This document shows positions 9,981 to 19,451 of a DNA stretch of 64,000 nucleotides, piece after piece. How positions within the stretch are numbered: position 1 is the first letter of the stretch; each line of letters begins with the position of its first letter. The stretch lies in NCBI RefSeq assembly GCF_023923205.1, contig NZ_CP099490.1, positions 1,798,001 to 1,862,000 on the forward strand, in the 5' to 3' direction. The position numbers were made by a program, and so were the translations under genes. The DNA comes from Ornithinimicrobium cryptoxanthini. Lineage in GTDB: Bacteria; Actinomycetota; Actinomycetes; Actinomycetales; Dermatophilaceae. Under the pieces are notes generated by a model that saw nothing but the letters and a program-made list of their open reading frames with translations, was not told the origin of the DNA and searched no databases.

Positions 9981-11248
9981 TGTTCAGCTTCGCAAAGTTT
10001 GGCAACGACCTCTTCTCCGGCAGGCGCTCCTTCAACATCGTGGGGCGGCGCAACCTGTGGTACACCATCGCGGCCGTGCTGCTGCTGGTCTCCCTCTTCG
10101 GAATCCTGGTCAAGGGACTCAACTTTGGCATCGAGTTCCGCGGTGGCACCGAGCTGCGGGTGCCCGGCGTCAGCAACATGCAGGACTACGAGACCAGGGC
10201 TGAGACCACGCTGCGTGAGCAGGCCCCGGACCTGCCCGAGGTCTCCGTCACCCAGATCGGTGACAGCACGGTGCGCCTGCAGACCGGTGAGCTCACGGTC
10301 GACGAGTCGAACAGTGCGATCACCTCGCTGGCCGACGAGTTCGGCGTCAACCCCGACAACGTCACCAGCTCGTTCGTGGGACCGTCCTGGGGCGACACGG
10401 TCACCACCAAGGCGATCCAGGCGCTGGTGGCCTTCCTGGCTCTGGTGACCGTCGTGCTCGCGCTCTACTTCCGCACCTGGAAGATGGCCCTGGCCGCCAT
10501 GATCGCGCTGCTGCACGACGTGGCGTTCACCGTCGGGATCTATGCCCTCCTCGGCATCGAGATCTCGCCCGCCTCGATGATCGGCTTCCTCACGATCCTC
10601 GGCTACTCGATCTATGACACCATCGTCGTCTTCGACAAGGTGCGGGAGAACACCGAGTACGCCCTGGAGTCGAAGCGCACCACCTATGCCCACGCGGCCA
10701 ACCTGGCGGTCAACCAGACCCTGGTGCGGTCCATCAACACCTCGGTGGTGGCACTGCTGCCGGTCGCCGCGATCCTCTTCTTCGGCGTCGCGTTCATCGG
10801 CCCGGGGACCCTGCTCGACCTCTCGGTCGCGTTGTTCGTCGGGATGGCGGTCGGCACCTACTCCTCGATCTTCATCGCCACGCCCCTGTTGGTGCACCTG
10901 CGCCAAGGGGAGGCGGAGGTCAAGGCCCTTGACGCCAAGATCGCCAAGCGCGCCGACCGGGTGGCCGGCAAGGTGGACTACTCCGCGCCCCCAGGCATGG
11001 AGGCCATCGACAACAACGCCCCTCCCGGGATGGAGGCCATCGACGCCACCTCCCGCTCAGGTGGGGTCGACCTGCTGACCGAGCCGGATGAGGACCTGCC
11101 GGAGGCACCGGAGGCATCGGGCGCCGCCACCAAAGCGCCGACCGGGACCACGCCCGCCCCCGACGTGCACCCACGAGCGCGGACTGTGCACCCGCGCGCC
11201 CGCGGCCCGCGCAACCAGCCGAAGCGGCCGCCGAGGTCGAAGCGCTGA
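9980..11248 (+). CDS. secF: Protein translocase subunit SecF
   Basis: A 422-residue six-helix partner of SecD. It shows the N-terminal basic segment and first helix, the IEFRGGTELRV motif of the periplasmic domain, and the GYSIYDTIVVFDKVRE motif of the proton-conducting membrane domain. About 100 residues after the last helix form a hydrophilic tail with a repeated PPGMEAID and an Arg/Pro-rich basic end. It overlaps the secD stop by one base. Transcription may continue into apt, which also has its own promoter. Confidence 0.96.
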   Translation: MFSFAKFGNDLFSGRRSFNIVGRRNLWYTIAAVLLLVSLFGILVKGLNFGIEFRGGTELRVPGVSNMQDYETRAETTLREQAPDLPEVSVTQIGDSTVRLQTGELTVDESNSAITSLADEFGVNPDNVTSSFVGPSWGDTVTTKAIQALVAFLALVTVVLALYFRTWKMALAAMIALLHDVAFTVGIYALLGIEISPASMIGFLTILGYSIYDTIVVFDKVRENTEYALESKRTTYAHAANLAVNQTLVRSINTSVVALLPVAAILFFGVAFIGPGTLLDLSVALFVGMAVGTYSSIFIATPLLVHLRQGEAEVKALDAKIAKRADRVAGKVDYSAPPGMEAIDNNAPPGMEAIDATSRSGGVDLLTEPDEDLPEAPEASGAATKAPTGTTPAPDVHPRARTVHPRARGPRNQPKRPPRSKR

Positions 11249-11261
11249 GCACGGCGCACGG

Positions 11262-11267
11262 CATACT
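11262..11267 (+). promoter_or_regulatory. -10 element for a probably leaderless apt transcript
   Basis: CATACT ends 6 nt before the apt ATG at 11274, with no Shine-Dalgarno between. This spacing puts the transcription start at or within a base or two of the start codon, the layout of leaderless actinobacterial mRNAs. Confidence 0.45.
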
Positions 11268-11273
11268 CACGCT

Positions 11274-11837
11274 ATGACCCCAGACCAGCGTCCCGTCGAC
11301 GGTGACGGTCCCGATCCACACCTGGCCCGGGACGTCGCGGCCAGCCTGCGCGCGATCCCGGACTTCCCCGAGCCGGGGGTGCTCTTCAAGGACTTCACCC
11401 CGCTCCTGCTCGACGTCGACCTGCGCAACCGGGTCAGCACAGATGTGGTGCGTCGTTATGACGGCGCTGCCGACCTTGTGATCGGCATCGAGGCACGCGG
11501 TTTCATCCTGGGGTCGGTCATCGCCGACCGGCTCGGTGCGGGCTTCGTCCCGGTCCGCAAGGAGGGCAAGCTGCCCTCGCAGACACACTCGGTGTCCTAC
11601 TCGCTCGAATACGGCTCGGCGACCGTCGAGGTGCACACCGACGCGATCCAGGCGGGCCAGCGCGTGCTGATCGTCGACGACGTGCTGGCGACCGGCGGGA
11701 CGGCTGCCGCCGCCGTGGAGCTGGTCCGACGCTGCGGCGGCGAGGTCGTGGCCGTCGAGGTCGTCCTGGAGCTGGGCTTCCTGCGCGGCCGGGACAAGCT
11801 CGCGGGAACGCGCGTCAACGCCCTGCTAACCGACTAG
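11274..11837 (+). CDS. apt: Adenine phosphoribosyltransferase
   Basis: A 187-residue type I phosphoribosyltransferase that salvages adenine with PRPP to make AMP. Visible motifs are FPEPGVLFKDFTPLL, the IEARGFILG loop, RKEGKLPS, and the PRPP-binding VLIVDDVLATGGTAAAA near residue 125. The ATG at 11274 gives the usual family length; the frame open from 11088 overlaps secF. Its place between secF and rel is conserved in actinobacteria, coupling purine salvage with the purine-derived alarmone. Confidence 0.95.
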   Translation: MTPDQRPVDGDGPDPHLARDVAASLRAIPDFPEPGVLFKDFTPLLLDVDLRNRVSTDVVRRYDGAADLVIGIEARGFILGSVIADRLGAGFVPVRKEGKLPSQTHSVSYSLEYGSATVEVHTDAIQAGQRVLIVDDVLATGGTAAAAVELVRRCGGEVVAVEVVLELGFLRGRDKLAGTRVNALLTD

Positions 11838-11897
11838 ACCCAGGGACGCGGGGTCGGCGCGAGGTGCGCGCGGGCGAAGTCGCCGGCTCGTTCGGCC

Positions 11898-11903
11898 TAC
11901 AAT
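11898..11903 (+). promoter_or_regulatory. -10 element for a probably leaderless rel transcript
   Basis: TACAAT, a near-consensus -10, ends 6 nt before the rel ATG at 11910. No ribosome binding site fits in the gap, so the message is probably leaderless. Confidence 0.5.
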
Positions 11904-11909
11904 CACGTC

Positions 11910-14213
11910 ATGAGTGAGGACCTCCCGCAGACCTCCTCCCACACCAGCCAGGGCGTGCGGGCTCGCCTGGCCAGACTGGGAGGGACCCGCGCCGGGTCGA
12001 ACCCGGTGCTGGAGCCGTTGCTGCGCGCCGTGAAGGCGACCCACCCCAAGGCCGACCTCGAGCTGATCGAGCGCGCCTACGACGTCGCCGAGCGCGCCCA
12101 CCGGGGCCAGGAACGCAAGAGCGGCGACGCCTACATCACCCACCCCCTGGCGGTCGCCACCATCCTGGCCGAGCTGGGCATGACCCCCTCGACCCTGGCC
12201 GCGGCGCTGCTGCACGACACGGTCGAGGACACGGCATACTCCCTGACCCAGCTGCGCACGGAGTTCGGCGAGGAGATCGCCATGATGGTCGACGGGGTGA
12301 CCAAGCTCGACAAGGTGCAGTATGGCGAGGCCGCCCAGGCGGAGACCGTCCGCAAGATGGTGGTCGCCATGGCGCGGGACATCCGCGTGCTGGTCATCAA
12401 GCTCGCCGACCGGCTGCACAACGCCCGCACCTGGCGTTATGTCTCGCCCGAGTCGGCCGCCCGCAAGGCCAACGAGACGCTGGAGATCTATGCGCCGCTG
12501 GCGCACCGGCTCGGCATGAACACGATCAAGTGGGAGCTGGAGGACCTCTCCTTCGCCCAGCTCTATCCCAAGGTCTATGACGAGATCGTGCGGATGGTCG
12601 CCCAGCGCGCCCCGGCCCGGGAGGAGTACCTCGCGGCCGTGCGGCGCGACATCCAGAAGGACCTCAAGGAGGCCCGGGTCAAGGCCGTCGTCACCGGCCG
12701 CCCGAAGCACTACTACTCCGTCTATCAGAAGATGATCGTGCGCGGGCGGGACTTCGAGCAGATCTATGACCTGGTGGCCGTGCGGGTGCTCGTCGAGACG
12801 GTCCAGGACTGTTATGCAGTGCTCGGTGCGCTGCACGCGCGGTGGAACCCGGTCCCGGGCCGGTTCAAGGACTACATCGCGATGCCGAAGTTCAACATGT
12901 ACCAGTCGCTGCACACCACCGTGATGGGCCCCGACGGCAAGCCCGTCGAGGTGCAGATCCGCACCCACCAGATGCACCGCCGGGCGGAGTATGGCGTGGC
13001 CGCCCACTGGAAATACAAGGAGGACGGCTCCAAGTCGCTCGGCTCCGACGGCGGACCGGCCCAGATGGAGGGCATGGAGTGGCTGCGCCAGCTCCTCGAC
13101 TGGCAGAAGGAAACCGCGGACCCGGGTGAGTTCCTGGAGTCCCTGCGCTTTGAGATCAGCGGTGCCGAGGTCTATGTCTTCACCCCTGGTGGTGACGTCA
13201 TGGCGCTGCCGTCCGGCGCGACCCCGGTCGACTTCGCCTATGCGGTCCACACCGAGGTCGGCCACCACTGCGTCGGGGGTCGGGTCAACGGCAAGCTGGT
13301 GGCCCTGGACAGCTCCCTGAGCAACGGCGACGTGGTCGAGATCCTCACCAGCAAGGCGGCCGGGGCCGGCCCGAGCCGCGACTGGCTCAACTTCGTCAAG
13401 AGCCCGCGGGCCCGCAACAAGATCCGCCAGTGGTTCTCCAAGGAGCGCCGCGAGGAGATGATCGAGTCCGGCAAGGACCAGATCGCCAAGGTGCTGCGCA
13501 AGCAGAACCAGCCGCTGCAGCGGCTGATGTCGCACGAGACGCTGACGGCTGTCGCCAACGACCTGCGCTACACCTCGGTCGACGGGCTGTATGCCGCGGT
13601 GGGTGAGGGCCATGTCTCCGCAGCCCACGTGGTGAGCCAGCTGGTCGCCAACCTCGGCGGTGAGGACGGCGCCACCGAGGACCTGGCGGAGGCGACCCTG
13701 CCGAGCCGGGGCCGCAGCCGCACCCTGGACGCCGGTGTCACGGTGGTCGGCACGGATGATGTGTGGGTCAAGCTGGCCAAGTGCTGCACACCTGTCCCGG
13801 GTGACCCGATCATGGGGTTCGTCACCACCGGCAACGGGGTCTCGGTGCATCGCACCGACTGCACCAACGCCGAGTCGCTGCGGCGCTATCCCGAACGCAT
13901 CATCGACGTGGCCTGGAGCCCGACCGAGACCAGTGTGTTCCTGGTGCAGCTGCAGGTGGAGGCCCTCGACCGAGCCGGCCTGCTCGCGGAGATGACCAAG
14001 GTGCTGACCGAGCAGCACGTCAACATCCTGGCTGCGTCGGTGCAGACCGGACGGGACCGGGTCGCCCTGTCGAAGTTCACCTTCGAGATGGCCGACCCGA
14101 GCCACCTCGAGTCAGTGGTCCGCGCGGTGCGGCGCGTCAGCGGCGTCCTGGACGCCTATCGGATCACCGGCACCGCCCAGACCGACCCGCACCGCCGGCA
14201 CCGCACGGCCTGA
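11910..14213 (+). CDS. rel: Bifunctional (p)ppGpp synthetase/hydrolase Rel
   Basis: A 767-residue long RSH enzyme that makes and degrades (p)ppGpp. Domains in order: HD hydrolase (HPLAVATIL and HDTVEDT, about residues 70-120), synthetase ([12 protein letters not shown] and [16 protein letters not shown], about 260-350), TGS ([27 protein letters not shown], about 420), the Cys-containing zinc-finger-like region ([13 protein letters not shown]), and a C-terminal ACT domain. The intact HDTVEDT argues that the hydrolase is active. Convergent with the M18 peptidase; a shared hairpin lies between them. Confidence 0.96.
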   Translation: MSEDLPQTSSHTSQGVRARLARLGGTRAGSNPVLEPLLRAVKATHPKADLELIERAYDVAERAHRGQERKSGDAYITHPLAVATILAELGMTPSTLAAALLHDTVEDTAYSLTQLRTEFGEEIAMMVDGVTKLDKVQYGEAAQAETVRKMVVAMARDIRVLVIKLADRLHNARTWRYVSPESAARKANETLEIYAPLAHRLGMNTIKWELEDLSFAQLYPKVYDEIVRMVAQRAPAREEYLAAVRRDIQKDLKEARVKAVVTGRPKHYYSVYQKMIVRGRDFEQIYDLVAVRVLVETVQDCYAVLGALHARWNPVPGRFKDYIAMPKFNMYQSLHTTVMGPDGKPVEVQIRTHQMHRRAEYGVAAHWKYKEDGSKSLGSDGGPAQMEGMEWLRQLLDWQKETADPGEFLESLRFEISGAEVYVFTPGGDVMALPSGATPVDFAYAVHTEVGHHCVGGRVNGKLVALDSSLSNGDVVEILTSKAAGAGPSRDWLNFVKSPRARNKIRQWFSKERREEMIESGKDQIAKVLRKQNQPLQRLMSHETLTAVANDLRYTSVDGLYAAVGEGHVSAAHVVSQLVANLGGEDGATEDLAEATLPSRGRSRTLDAGVTVVGTDDVWVKLAKCCTPVPGDPIMGFVTTGNGVSVHRTDCTNAESLRRYPERIIDVAWSPTETSVFLVQLQVEALDRAGLLAEMTKVLTEQHVNILAASVQTGRDRVALSKFTFEMADPSHLESVVRAVRRVSGVLDAYRITGTAQTDPHRRHRTA

Positions 14214-14223
14214 GCCCCCTGGC

Positions 14224-14249
14224 GCCTGAGGGTCTGAGCCCCCTCAGGC
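14224..14249. terminator. Bidirectional hairpin between rel and the M18 peptidase gene
   Basis: GCCTGAGGG (14224-14232) pairs perfectly with CCCTCAGGC (14241-14249) around an 8-nt loop. The right arm contains the M18 stop codon. The two genes converge here, so the hairpin probably ends transcription from both sides; no clear T-tract is present. Confidence 0.6.
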
Positions 14250-15551
14250 AGGGAAGAGGAAGGCTGCGAGCGCCGCGGCATACATCGCCTGGTCGGCCAC
14301 CCCGCACGCCTCGCGGGTGGAGTGCATCGACAGCGTGGGAGCCCCGAAGTCGACCGTGGTCGCGCCGGTCAGCGCCGAGGTCATCGGCCCCACCGTCGAG
14401 CCACAGGGCAGGTCGGTGCGGGTCACGAACGACTGCACCGGCACGCCCGCCTGCTCGCAGGCCAGCCGGAACGCGGCGGCGCCCATGCCGTCGGTGGCAT
14501 AGCGGGCCTGCGCGTTGATCTTGAGCACCGGGCCGCCGTTCAGCTGCACGTGGTGGCCCGGCTCGTGGCGGTCGGCATAGTTGGGGTTGGTGGCGTGCGC
14601 CATGTCGCCTGAGGCGATGACGGTGCCGGCCAGGGCCCGCAGGTAGTCCTCGCGGGTGCCGCCCCTCGAGAGCACGATCCGCTCCAGCATCGCCGGCAGG
14701 AAGGTCGACTGGGCCCCGCGCTCGGTGGTGCTGCCGACCTCCTCGTGGTCAAACAGGGCCACGACGGGGACGACGCCGGCGCCGGGGGCCAGGTCCTCGT
14801 CGACGGAGGTGGCCAGCGCGACTGTCGCGGCGAACGAGGTGGCCAGGTTGTCCAGCCGGGCCGAGGCCAGCAGGTCACGGTCGCGGCCGATGCGGCGCGC
14901 CGGAGTCAGGTCATGGGTCATCAGGTCCCAGCCCAGGACGTCCTCGGGGGCCACGTCGAGGCGGTCCGCGACGAAGCCCACGAAGTCACCAGCCTCGTGG
15001 CCCTGCCCCCAGTGCGGCACCAGGTGCTGCTGGGCGTTGAGGCGCAGCCCCTCGCTGTTGACCGTGCGGTCCAGGTGCGGTGCCAGCTGGGAGACCCGCA
15101 GCAGGGGCTCGTCGATGAGCAGCAGTCGCGGCTGTGCCCCGTGGTCGGAACGCACCGCGACCCGGCCCGACAGGCCCAGGTCACGGTCCAACCAGGTATT
15201 GAGCAACGGCCCACCATAGATCTCGACCGCGAGCTGCTGCCAGCCGTGCCGCAGGACGTCGGGGCGTGGCTTGATCCGCAGGTTGGGGGAGTCGGTGTGC
15301 GCGCCGACGACCCGGAAGGGCGTGGCCGGCCCCTGATCCGCCTCGGTGGTCCAGGCGATCAGTGATCCGCCCCGGACCGCCAGATAGCGGCCGGGCTCGG
15401 TCGGTGTCGGGTCGGTCTCAGCCACCCGCGTGAAACCGCTGGCGCCGAGGATGAGCGCGGCGCCCTCGACCGCGTGGAACGGGGAGGGAGAGGCATCGAG
15501 GTATGACGCCAGGAGGGCTGCGATGTCGTCCTGGTCGAACTCGTGGGCCAC
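14244..15551 (-). CDS. M18 family aminopeptidase
   Basis: A 435-residue cytosolic dinuclear-zinc aminopeptidase of the aspartyl-aminopeptidase family. Metal and catalytic motifs are GAHTDSPNLRIKP near residue 85, DNLATSFAATVAL, FDHEEVGSTTERGA near residue 265, and HATNPNYADRH near the C-terminus. It begins at a GTG only 3 bp after the stop of the DUF349 gene, so it is the last gene of a cyclophilin-DUF349-peptidase transcript. Its likely role is peptide turnover from acidic or neutral N-termini. Confidence 0.93.
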   Translation of the reverse strand: MAHEFDQDDIAALLASYLDASPSPFHAVEGAALILGASGFTRVAETDPTPTEPGRYLAVRGGSLIAWTTEADQGPATPFRVVGAHTDSPNLRIKPRPDVLRHGWQQLAVEIYGGPLLNTWLDRDLGLSGRVAVRSDHGAQPRLLLIDEPLLRVSQLAPHLDRTVNSEGLRLNAQQHLVPHWGQGHEAGDFVGFVADRLDVAPEDVLGWDLMTHDLTPARRIGRDRDLLASARLDNLATSFAATVALATSVDEDLAPGAGVVPVVALFDHEEVGSTTERGAQSTFLPAMLERIVLSRGGTREDYLRALAGTVIASGDMAHATNPNYADRHEPGHHVQLNGGPVLKINAQARYATDGMGAAAFRLACEQAGVPVQSFVTRTDLPCGSTVGPMTSALTGATTVDFGAPTLSMHSTREACGVADQAMYAAALAAFLFPA

Positions 15552-15554
15552 GGG

Positions 15555-17846
15555 TCAGCCGCCGAACTCGGAGACGCCGCCCCGGGCAGAGTCCAACCAC
15601 TCGCGGCGCGCGTCGAGCGCGGCCTGGGCCTGCTGGATCTTCGTGTCGTCGCCGGAGGCCTGCGCCGCGGCGAGGTCCTGCTCGAGGCCCTGCACCGCGC
15701 GCTCGAGCTGCTCGACCATCGACTGGGCACGGGCGTTGAGCTCGGGGTTGGTGCGGGTCCACTTGGCGTCGTCGAGGTCGCGGACGGCCTGCTCGACCTT
15801 GCGGAGGCGACCCTCCACGCGGGACATGTCCTCGCGGGGCACCTTGCCGGCCTCGTCCCAGCGGTCCTGGATGGCCCGCAGCTGGGCCTTGGCCGAGGTC
15901 AGGTCCTTGACCGGGACCAGCGACTCGGCCTCCTTGAGGAGGTCCTCCTTGACGACCAGGTTGGCCTTGAACTCTTCGTTCTCGGCGGCCACCACCTCGT
16001 CCTTGGCGTTGAAGAAGGCGTCCTGGGCAGTCTTGAAGCGCTCCCACAGGGCGTCGTCGTCCGCACGCTGGGCACGACCGGCGCGACGCCAGTCCTGCAT
16101 CAGCCGCTTGAAGGCACCGGCGGTGGAGCCCCAGTCCTTGCTGGTGGAGAGTGCCTCGGCCTCAGCGACCAGCTTCTCCTTGGCCCGCTTGGCTTCGGTG
16201 TGCTGGGTGTCGAGCTCGCTGAAGAAGCCCTTGCGCGACTTGTCGAAGGTGCTGCGGGCCGAGCTCAGCCGCTGCCAGAGGGCGTTCTCGACGTCCTTGT
16301 CGAGCTTGGGGCCCTTCTTCTGCAGGCCGCGCCACTCGTCGAGCATGCCGCGCATCCGTGCGCTGGCGGTCTTCCACTGCACCTGGTGGACGTCGGCGGC
16401 GGCGAGCTTCTCGGCCTCGGCGACGAGCGCCTCGCGGGTCACGGTGGCCTCAGCCTTGGCCTGGGTGCGTGCCTCGGTCTCGGCGCGCTGGCGGTCCTTG
16501 ACCGCGACCTCGATCTGGTCCACGGCCTCGCGCAGCGCCGGCAGGTCGCCGACGACGTTGGCCTCACCGATCTGGTCTCGGAGCGTCTTCAGCGCCTCGC
16601 GCGCCTCGTGGGCGGAGAGGTCGGTCTGCCCCAGACGCTGCTGGAGCAGGCCGGCGTTGGCGGTCAGCTCGTCATACTTGCGGGCGAAGTAGGCTAATGC
16701 CTCCTCGTGGCTGGCCTCGGGGTAGGACCCGACGGCACGCTCCTGCTCACCGTCCTTGACGAAGACCGTGCCGTCGTCGCCCACCCGGCCGAACTTTACC
16801 GAGTCGGACATGGCCGCTGGGGGCGGCATGACCGGCACGACAGGACGCGCTGCCGGCCGGCGGCCTGCGAGGGCCGCGGGTGATGGCACGGGCGGACCCG
16901 GCTTCGGCGTCGGAACCGGGCTCGGGGGAGTGGCTGCGGGCTCGGGGGCTGCCTCAGTTGCCGGCTCTGGTGTGGCCACGGGGGCGGGCTCGGGCGCTGC
17001 CTCAGCGGCCGGCTCCGGTGCGGCCACAGCTGCGGGCTCGGGGGCAGGCTCGGCCTCCGACGACGCCTCAGCAGCGGGCTCCGACACGACCTCAGGAGTC
17101 GCTGTGTCCGGGACTGACGCGAGCGGGTCGGGCTCGGGGGTCGGGTCGACGGGGTCGGGGACTGGGGACGGTGCTGGGTCCGGCTGGCCCGGCTCGGGCT
17201 GAGGTTCAGGTGTCGGCTCGACGGGCTCTGGCAGACCGGGGACCGGGACGGTCGACGGGTCGGGGCTGGGCACTGACTCCGCCACCTCCGCACCGCTCGT
17301 CTCTCCTGCGGGTTCGGGTGTTGTCTCAGGGGCCGGCTCGGCTGCGGGCTCGGGGGTCGGGTCGATGGGGTCGGGGACTGGGGACGGTGCTGGGTCCGGC
17401 TGGCCCGGCTCGGGCTGAGGTTCAGGTGTCGGCTCGACCGGCTCTGGCAGACCGGGGACCGGGACGGTCGACGGGTCGGGGCTGGGCACTGACGCCGCCA
17501 CCTCGGCACCGCTCGTCTCGGCTGCGGGTTCGGGTGCTGTCTCAGGGGCCGGCTCTGGTGTGGGCTCGGGTGCTGTCTCGGTGGCCGGCTCGACGGGGTC
17601 GGGGACTGGGGAGGGTGCTGGGTCCGGCTGACCCGGCTCGGGCTGAGGTTCAGGTGTCGGCTCGACCGGCTCCGGCAGACCGGGGACCGGGACGGCCGAC
17701 GGGTCGGGGCTGGGCACTGACGCCGCCACCTCGGCACCGCTGCTCTCGGCTGCCTGGTCTGCGGGTGCCGTCTCGGGTGTCGTCTCGTCCGGAGCCACCG
17801 AGGGCTCGTCCGGTGTGGCTGGGGTTCCCTGCGTGTGCTCGCTCAC
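15555..17846 (-). CDS. DUF349 domain protein with a long repeated Pro/Glu arm
   Basis: A 763-residue protein. Residues 1 to about 345 are a low-complexity arm of Pro, Glu, Ala, Ser and Thr, containing three near-identical copies of a roughly 48-residue block. Residues 350 to 760 are charged, helical DUF349 repeats with Trp-containing signatures such as WRRAGRAQR, with coiled-coil character. The family's function is unknown. The start is a GTG overlapping the cyclophilin stop. There is no signal peptide, so the arm is cytoplasmic or a spacer. The proline-rich arm should need EF-P or a similar factor for translation. Confidence 0.86.
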   Translation of the reverse strand: MSEHTQGTPATPDEPSVAPDETTPETAPADQAAESSGAEVAASVPSPDPSAVPVPGLPEPVEPTPEPQPEPGQPDPAPSPVPDPVEPATETAPEPTPEPAPETAPEPAAETSGAEVAASVPSPDPSTVPVPGLPEPVEPTPEPQPEPGQPDPAPSPVPDPIDPTPEPAAEPAPETTPEPAGETSGAEVAESVPSPDPSTVPVPGLPEPVEPTPEPQPEPGQPDPAPSPVPDPVDPTPEPDPLASVPDTATPEVVSEPAAEASSEAEPAPEPAAVAAPEPAAEAAPEPAPVATPEPATEAAPEPAATPPSPVPTPKPGPPVPSPAALAGRRPAARPVVPVMPPPAAMSDSVKFGRVGDDGTVFVKDGEQERAVGSYPEASHEEALAYFARKYDELTANAGLLQQRLGQTDLSAHEAREALKTLRDQIGEANVVGDLPALREAVDQIEVAVKDRQRAETEARTQAKAEATVTREALVAEAEKLAAADVHQVQWKTASARMRGMLDEWRGLQKKGPKLDKDVENALWQRLSSARSTFDKSRKGFFSELDTQHTEAKRAKEKLVAEAEALSTSKDWGSTAGAFKRLMQDWRRAGRAQRADDDALWERFKTAQDAFFNAKDEVVAAENEEFKANLVVKEDLLKEAESLVPVKDLTSAKAQLRAIQDRWDEAGKVPREDMSRVEGRLRKVEQAVRDLDDAKWTRTNPELNARAQSMVEQLERAVQGLEQDLAAAQASGDDTKIQQAQAALDARREWLDSARGGVSEFGG
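17160..17303 (-). repeat. 144-bp direct repeat, copy 3 (in DUF349 gene)
   Basis: Third copy in the coding direction of a 144-bp unit encoding the SVPSPDPSTVPVPG...PSPVPDP block. It differs from the copy at 17376-17519 by only a few substitutions (for example, Glu replaces Ala in AESVPSPD). Confidence 0.9.
17376..17519 (-). repeat. 144-bp direct repeat, copy 2 (in DUF349 gene)
   Basis: Middle copy of the same unit, nearly identical to its neighbours and 216 bp from the copy at 17160. The near identity at synonymous positions points to recent duplication or gene conversion. Confidence 0.9.
17604..17747 (-). repeat. 144-bp direct repeat, copy 1 (in DUF349 gene)
   Basis: First copy in the coding direction, 228 bp from the copy at 17376 and slightly more diverged (SAVPVPG instead of STVPVPG). 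Spacers between copies encode looser Pro/Glu/Ala repeats. Confidence 0.9.
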
Positions 17847-18580
17847 TCTGACGCCTTTTCCTGTGTGACCTCGACCGAGAGGATGCTGATCGGTGCCGCG
17901 GGAGGCCCGTCGGCACCGCCGCCATCGACGCCTTGTTCGGCGACGCGGTCAACGATGTCCATTCCACTAGTGACCCTACCGAAGATGCTGTATCCACCAC
18001 CTTGCGTCGGCAGCTCGGTGTCGTTGTAGACGATGAAGAACTGCCCGCCGTTGCTGTTGGGGTCCTGGCTTCGCGCCATCGCAAGGGTGCCGGGTGGATA
18101 CTTGCCGTCCTCGGGGGCGTTCTCGATGCCGAAGGTGTAGCCCGGCGTGCCCCGTCCAGTGCCGGTCGGGTCACCGCACTGCAGCACATAGATCCCCTGC
18201 GTCGTCAGTCGGTGACAGGGACTGTCCTCCCAGTAGCCATGCTCGGCCAGGTGCGCGAAGGACCCGACAGTCTGGGGTGCCTTGTCGCCGTAGAGCTCGA
18301 CCTCGATGATGCCGCAGTTGGTGGTGATCGCACCCTGCCACGTGCCGGTGATCTCAGCCTCCGGCGCCTCCACCTGGGTCTGCCTGCCGCTGGGCACGGC
18401 GGGCGCATAGCCACAGCCGGCGTCGGCGCCGGCCGGAGACAGTGTGGTGGAGACGGCCGTCTCCTGAGGGGACGAGGACGGTTCGGCCACTGGAGCCTGA
18501 GAACTGCCGCAGGACGCGACGACAAGCGCGCTACCCACCAGCAACCCCCGGGCCAGCCACCGGTGACGACCCAACGCCAT
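17843..18580 (-). CDS. Cyclophilin-type peptidyl-prolyl isomerase, lipoprotein
   Basis: A 245-residue secreted isomerase. The N-terminus is a lipoprotein signal: basic residues, a hydrophobic stretch and the lipobox VVASC (Cys at about residue 24), so the mature protein is anchored outside the membrane. A disordered Ser/Thr/Pro linker leads to the cyclophilin domain, with IEVELYGDKAPQTVGSF, CHRLTTQGIYVLQCGDPTGTG and NSNGGQFFIVYND. It sits upstream of, and overlaps, the DUF349 gene. The position next to the MBL gene and hisS matches mycobacterial Rv2582. Confidence 0.93.
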   Translation of the reverse strand: MALGRHRWLARGLLVGSALVVASCGSSQAPVAEPSSSPQETAVSTTLSPAGADAGCGYAPAVPSGRQTQVEAPEAEITGTWQGAITTNCGIIEVELYGDKAPQTVGSFAHLAEHGYWEDSPCHRLTTQGIYVLQCGDPTGTGRGTPGYTFGIENAPEDGKYPPGTLAMARSQDPNSNGGQFFIVYNDTELPTQGGGYSIFGRVTSGMDIVDRVAEQGVDGGGADGPPAAPISILSVEVTQEKASE

Positions 18581-18694
18581 TCTTGTGCTCCTGACGTGCT
18601 CATCGGGTGGAGCCGCCAGTTTAGGCAGCGGCCCGACGCGAAGTGGTCACAACGTGATGACGGTTTGGACACGATCACGCGTAGGTTGGGTCAT

Positions 18695-19387
18695 GTGTTG
18701 GTGAAGCGGATTGAGGCGGCGGCCTTCGGGACCAATTGCTACGTCGTGGCGCCGGAGTCGGGACAGGAGTGCGTCATCGTCGACCCCGGCGTGGGTGTCG
18801 AGGCACACCTGGCAGAGGTGCTCGCGGACAGCGGGTTGCGCCCGGCCGCGGTCCTGCTCACCCACGGTCACCTCGACCACACCTACTCCGTCACGCCGGT
18901 CTGTGCGGGGACGACGGCCGCCTACATCCACGAGGATGACCGCTATCGCCTCCGCGACCCGCTGTCCAGCACGAGCCCGGCGCTGCTCAACATGCTGGAG
19001 CAGCAGTTCGGCACCCGCGCCTCGTGGAGCGAGCCCGACACCGTCGTGGACGTCAGGGGAGGGCAGGTCCTCCAGCTGGCTGGGCTGACCCTCGGCATCT
19101 CCCACGCCCCCGGTCACACGGAGGGGTCCGTCCTCTTCGACCTGGCCGGGGTCCCGAGCGGCATCGACGCGGACGTCGACCGCACGGTCCTCACCGGTGA
19201 CGTCCTTTTTGCGGGGTCCATCGGGCGCACCGACCTCCCGGGCGGCGACCACGGTGCGATGCAGCGCTCCCTGCGTGACGTCATACTCCCGCTGTCCGAC
19301 ACCAGCCTGGTGCTGCCCGGTCACGGGCCAGCCACCACGATCGCCCACGAGCGGGTGACCAACCCCTATCTGACCTCGCTGCGCTGA
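18695..19387 (+). CDS. MBL-fold hydrolase (glyoxalase II-like)
   Basis: A 230-residue metallo-beta-lactamase-fold hydrolase. The metal-binding THGHLDH motif, [10 protein letters not shown] and [19 protein letters not shown] are all present, typical of the YcbL/glyoxalase II-like group cleaving thioesters such as lactoyl-thiols. The GTG at 18695 gives the conserved N-terminus [20 protein letters not shown] 18701 is an alternative. No clear ribosome binding site is present, and TAGGTT lies 7 nt upstream, so the message may be leaderless. It precedes hisS as in mycobacteria (Rv2581c). Confidence 0.9.
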   Translation: MLVKRIEAAAFGTNCYVVAPESGQECVIVDPGVGVEAHLAEVLADSGLRPAAVLLTHGHLDHTYSVTPVCAGTTAAYIHEDDRYRLRDPLSSTSPALLNMLEQQFGTRASWSEPDTVVDVRGGQVLQLAGLTLGISHAPGHTEGSVLFDLAGVPSGIDADVDRTVLTGDVLFAGSIGRTDLPGGDHGAMQRSLRDVILPLSDTSLVLPGHGPATTIAHERVTNPYLTSLR

Positions 19388-19438
19388 CGCCCGCCGCGCT
19401 CACCTCCTTCCGGCGACGGGCCAGGGCCAGGATCTCGT

Positions 19439-19444
19439 TAGACT
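19439..19444 (+). promoter_or_regulatory. -10 element for a probably leaderless hisS transcript
   Basis: TAGACT ends 7 nt before the hisS GTG at 19452, leaving no room for a ribosome binding site. I see no good -35 at the usual distance. Confidence 0.45.
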
Positions 19445-19451
19445 CGCCGTC

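Noticed and set aside
11826..14105. 759-residue open frame on the minus strand opposite rel
   Set aside because: Rel is unmistakable on the plus strand. The antisense frame is His/Leu/Gly/Arg-rich in the way expected for the complement of GC-rich codons and has no recognisable domain.
17160..17747. Possible CRISPR array (three regularly spaced repeats)
   Set aside because: The units are 144 bp, in frame inside a gene, encode a Pro/Glu block, and the spacers encode similar low-complexity protein. No cas genes are present.
17933..18694. Long N-terminal extension of the MBL hydrolase frame
   Set aside because: The extension is antisense to the cyclophilin gene, and the conserved MBL N-terminus begins at 18695.
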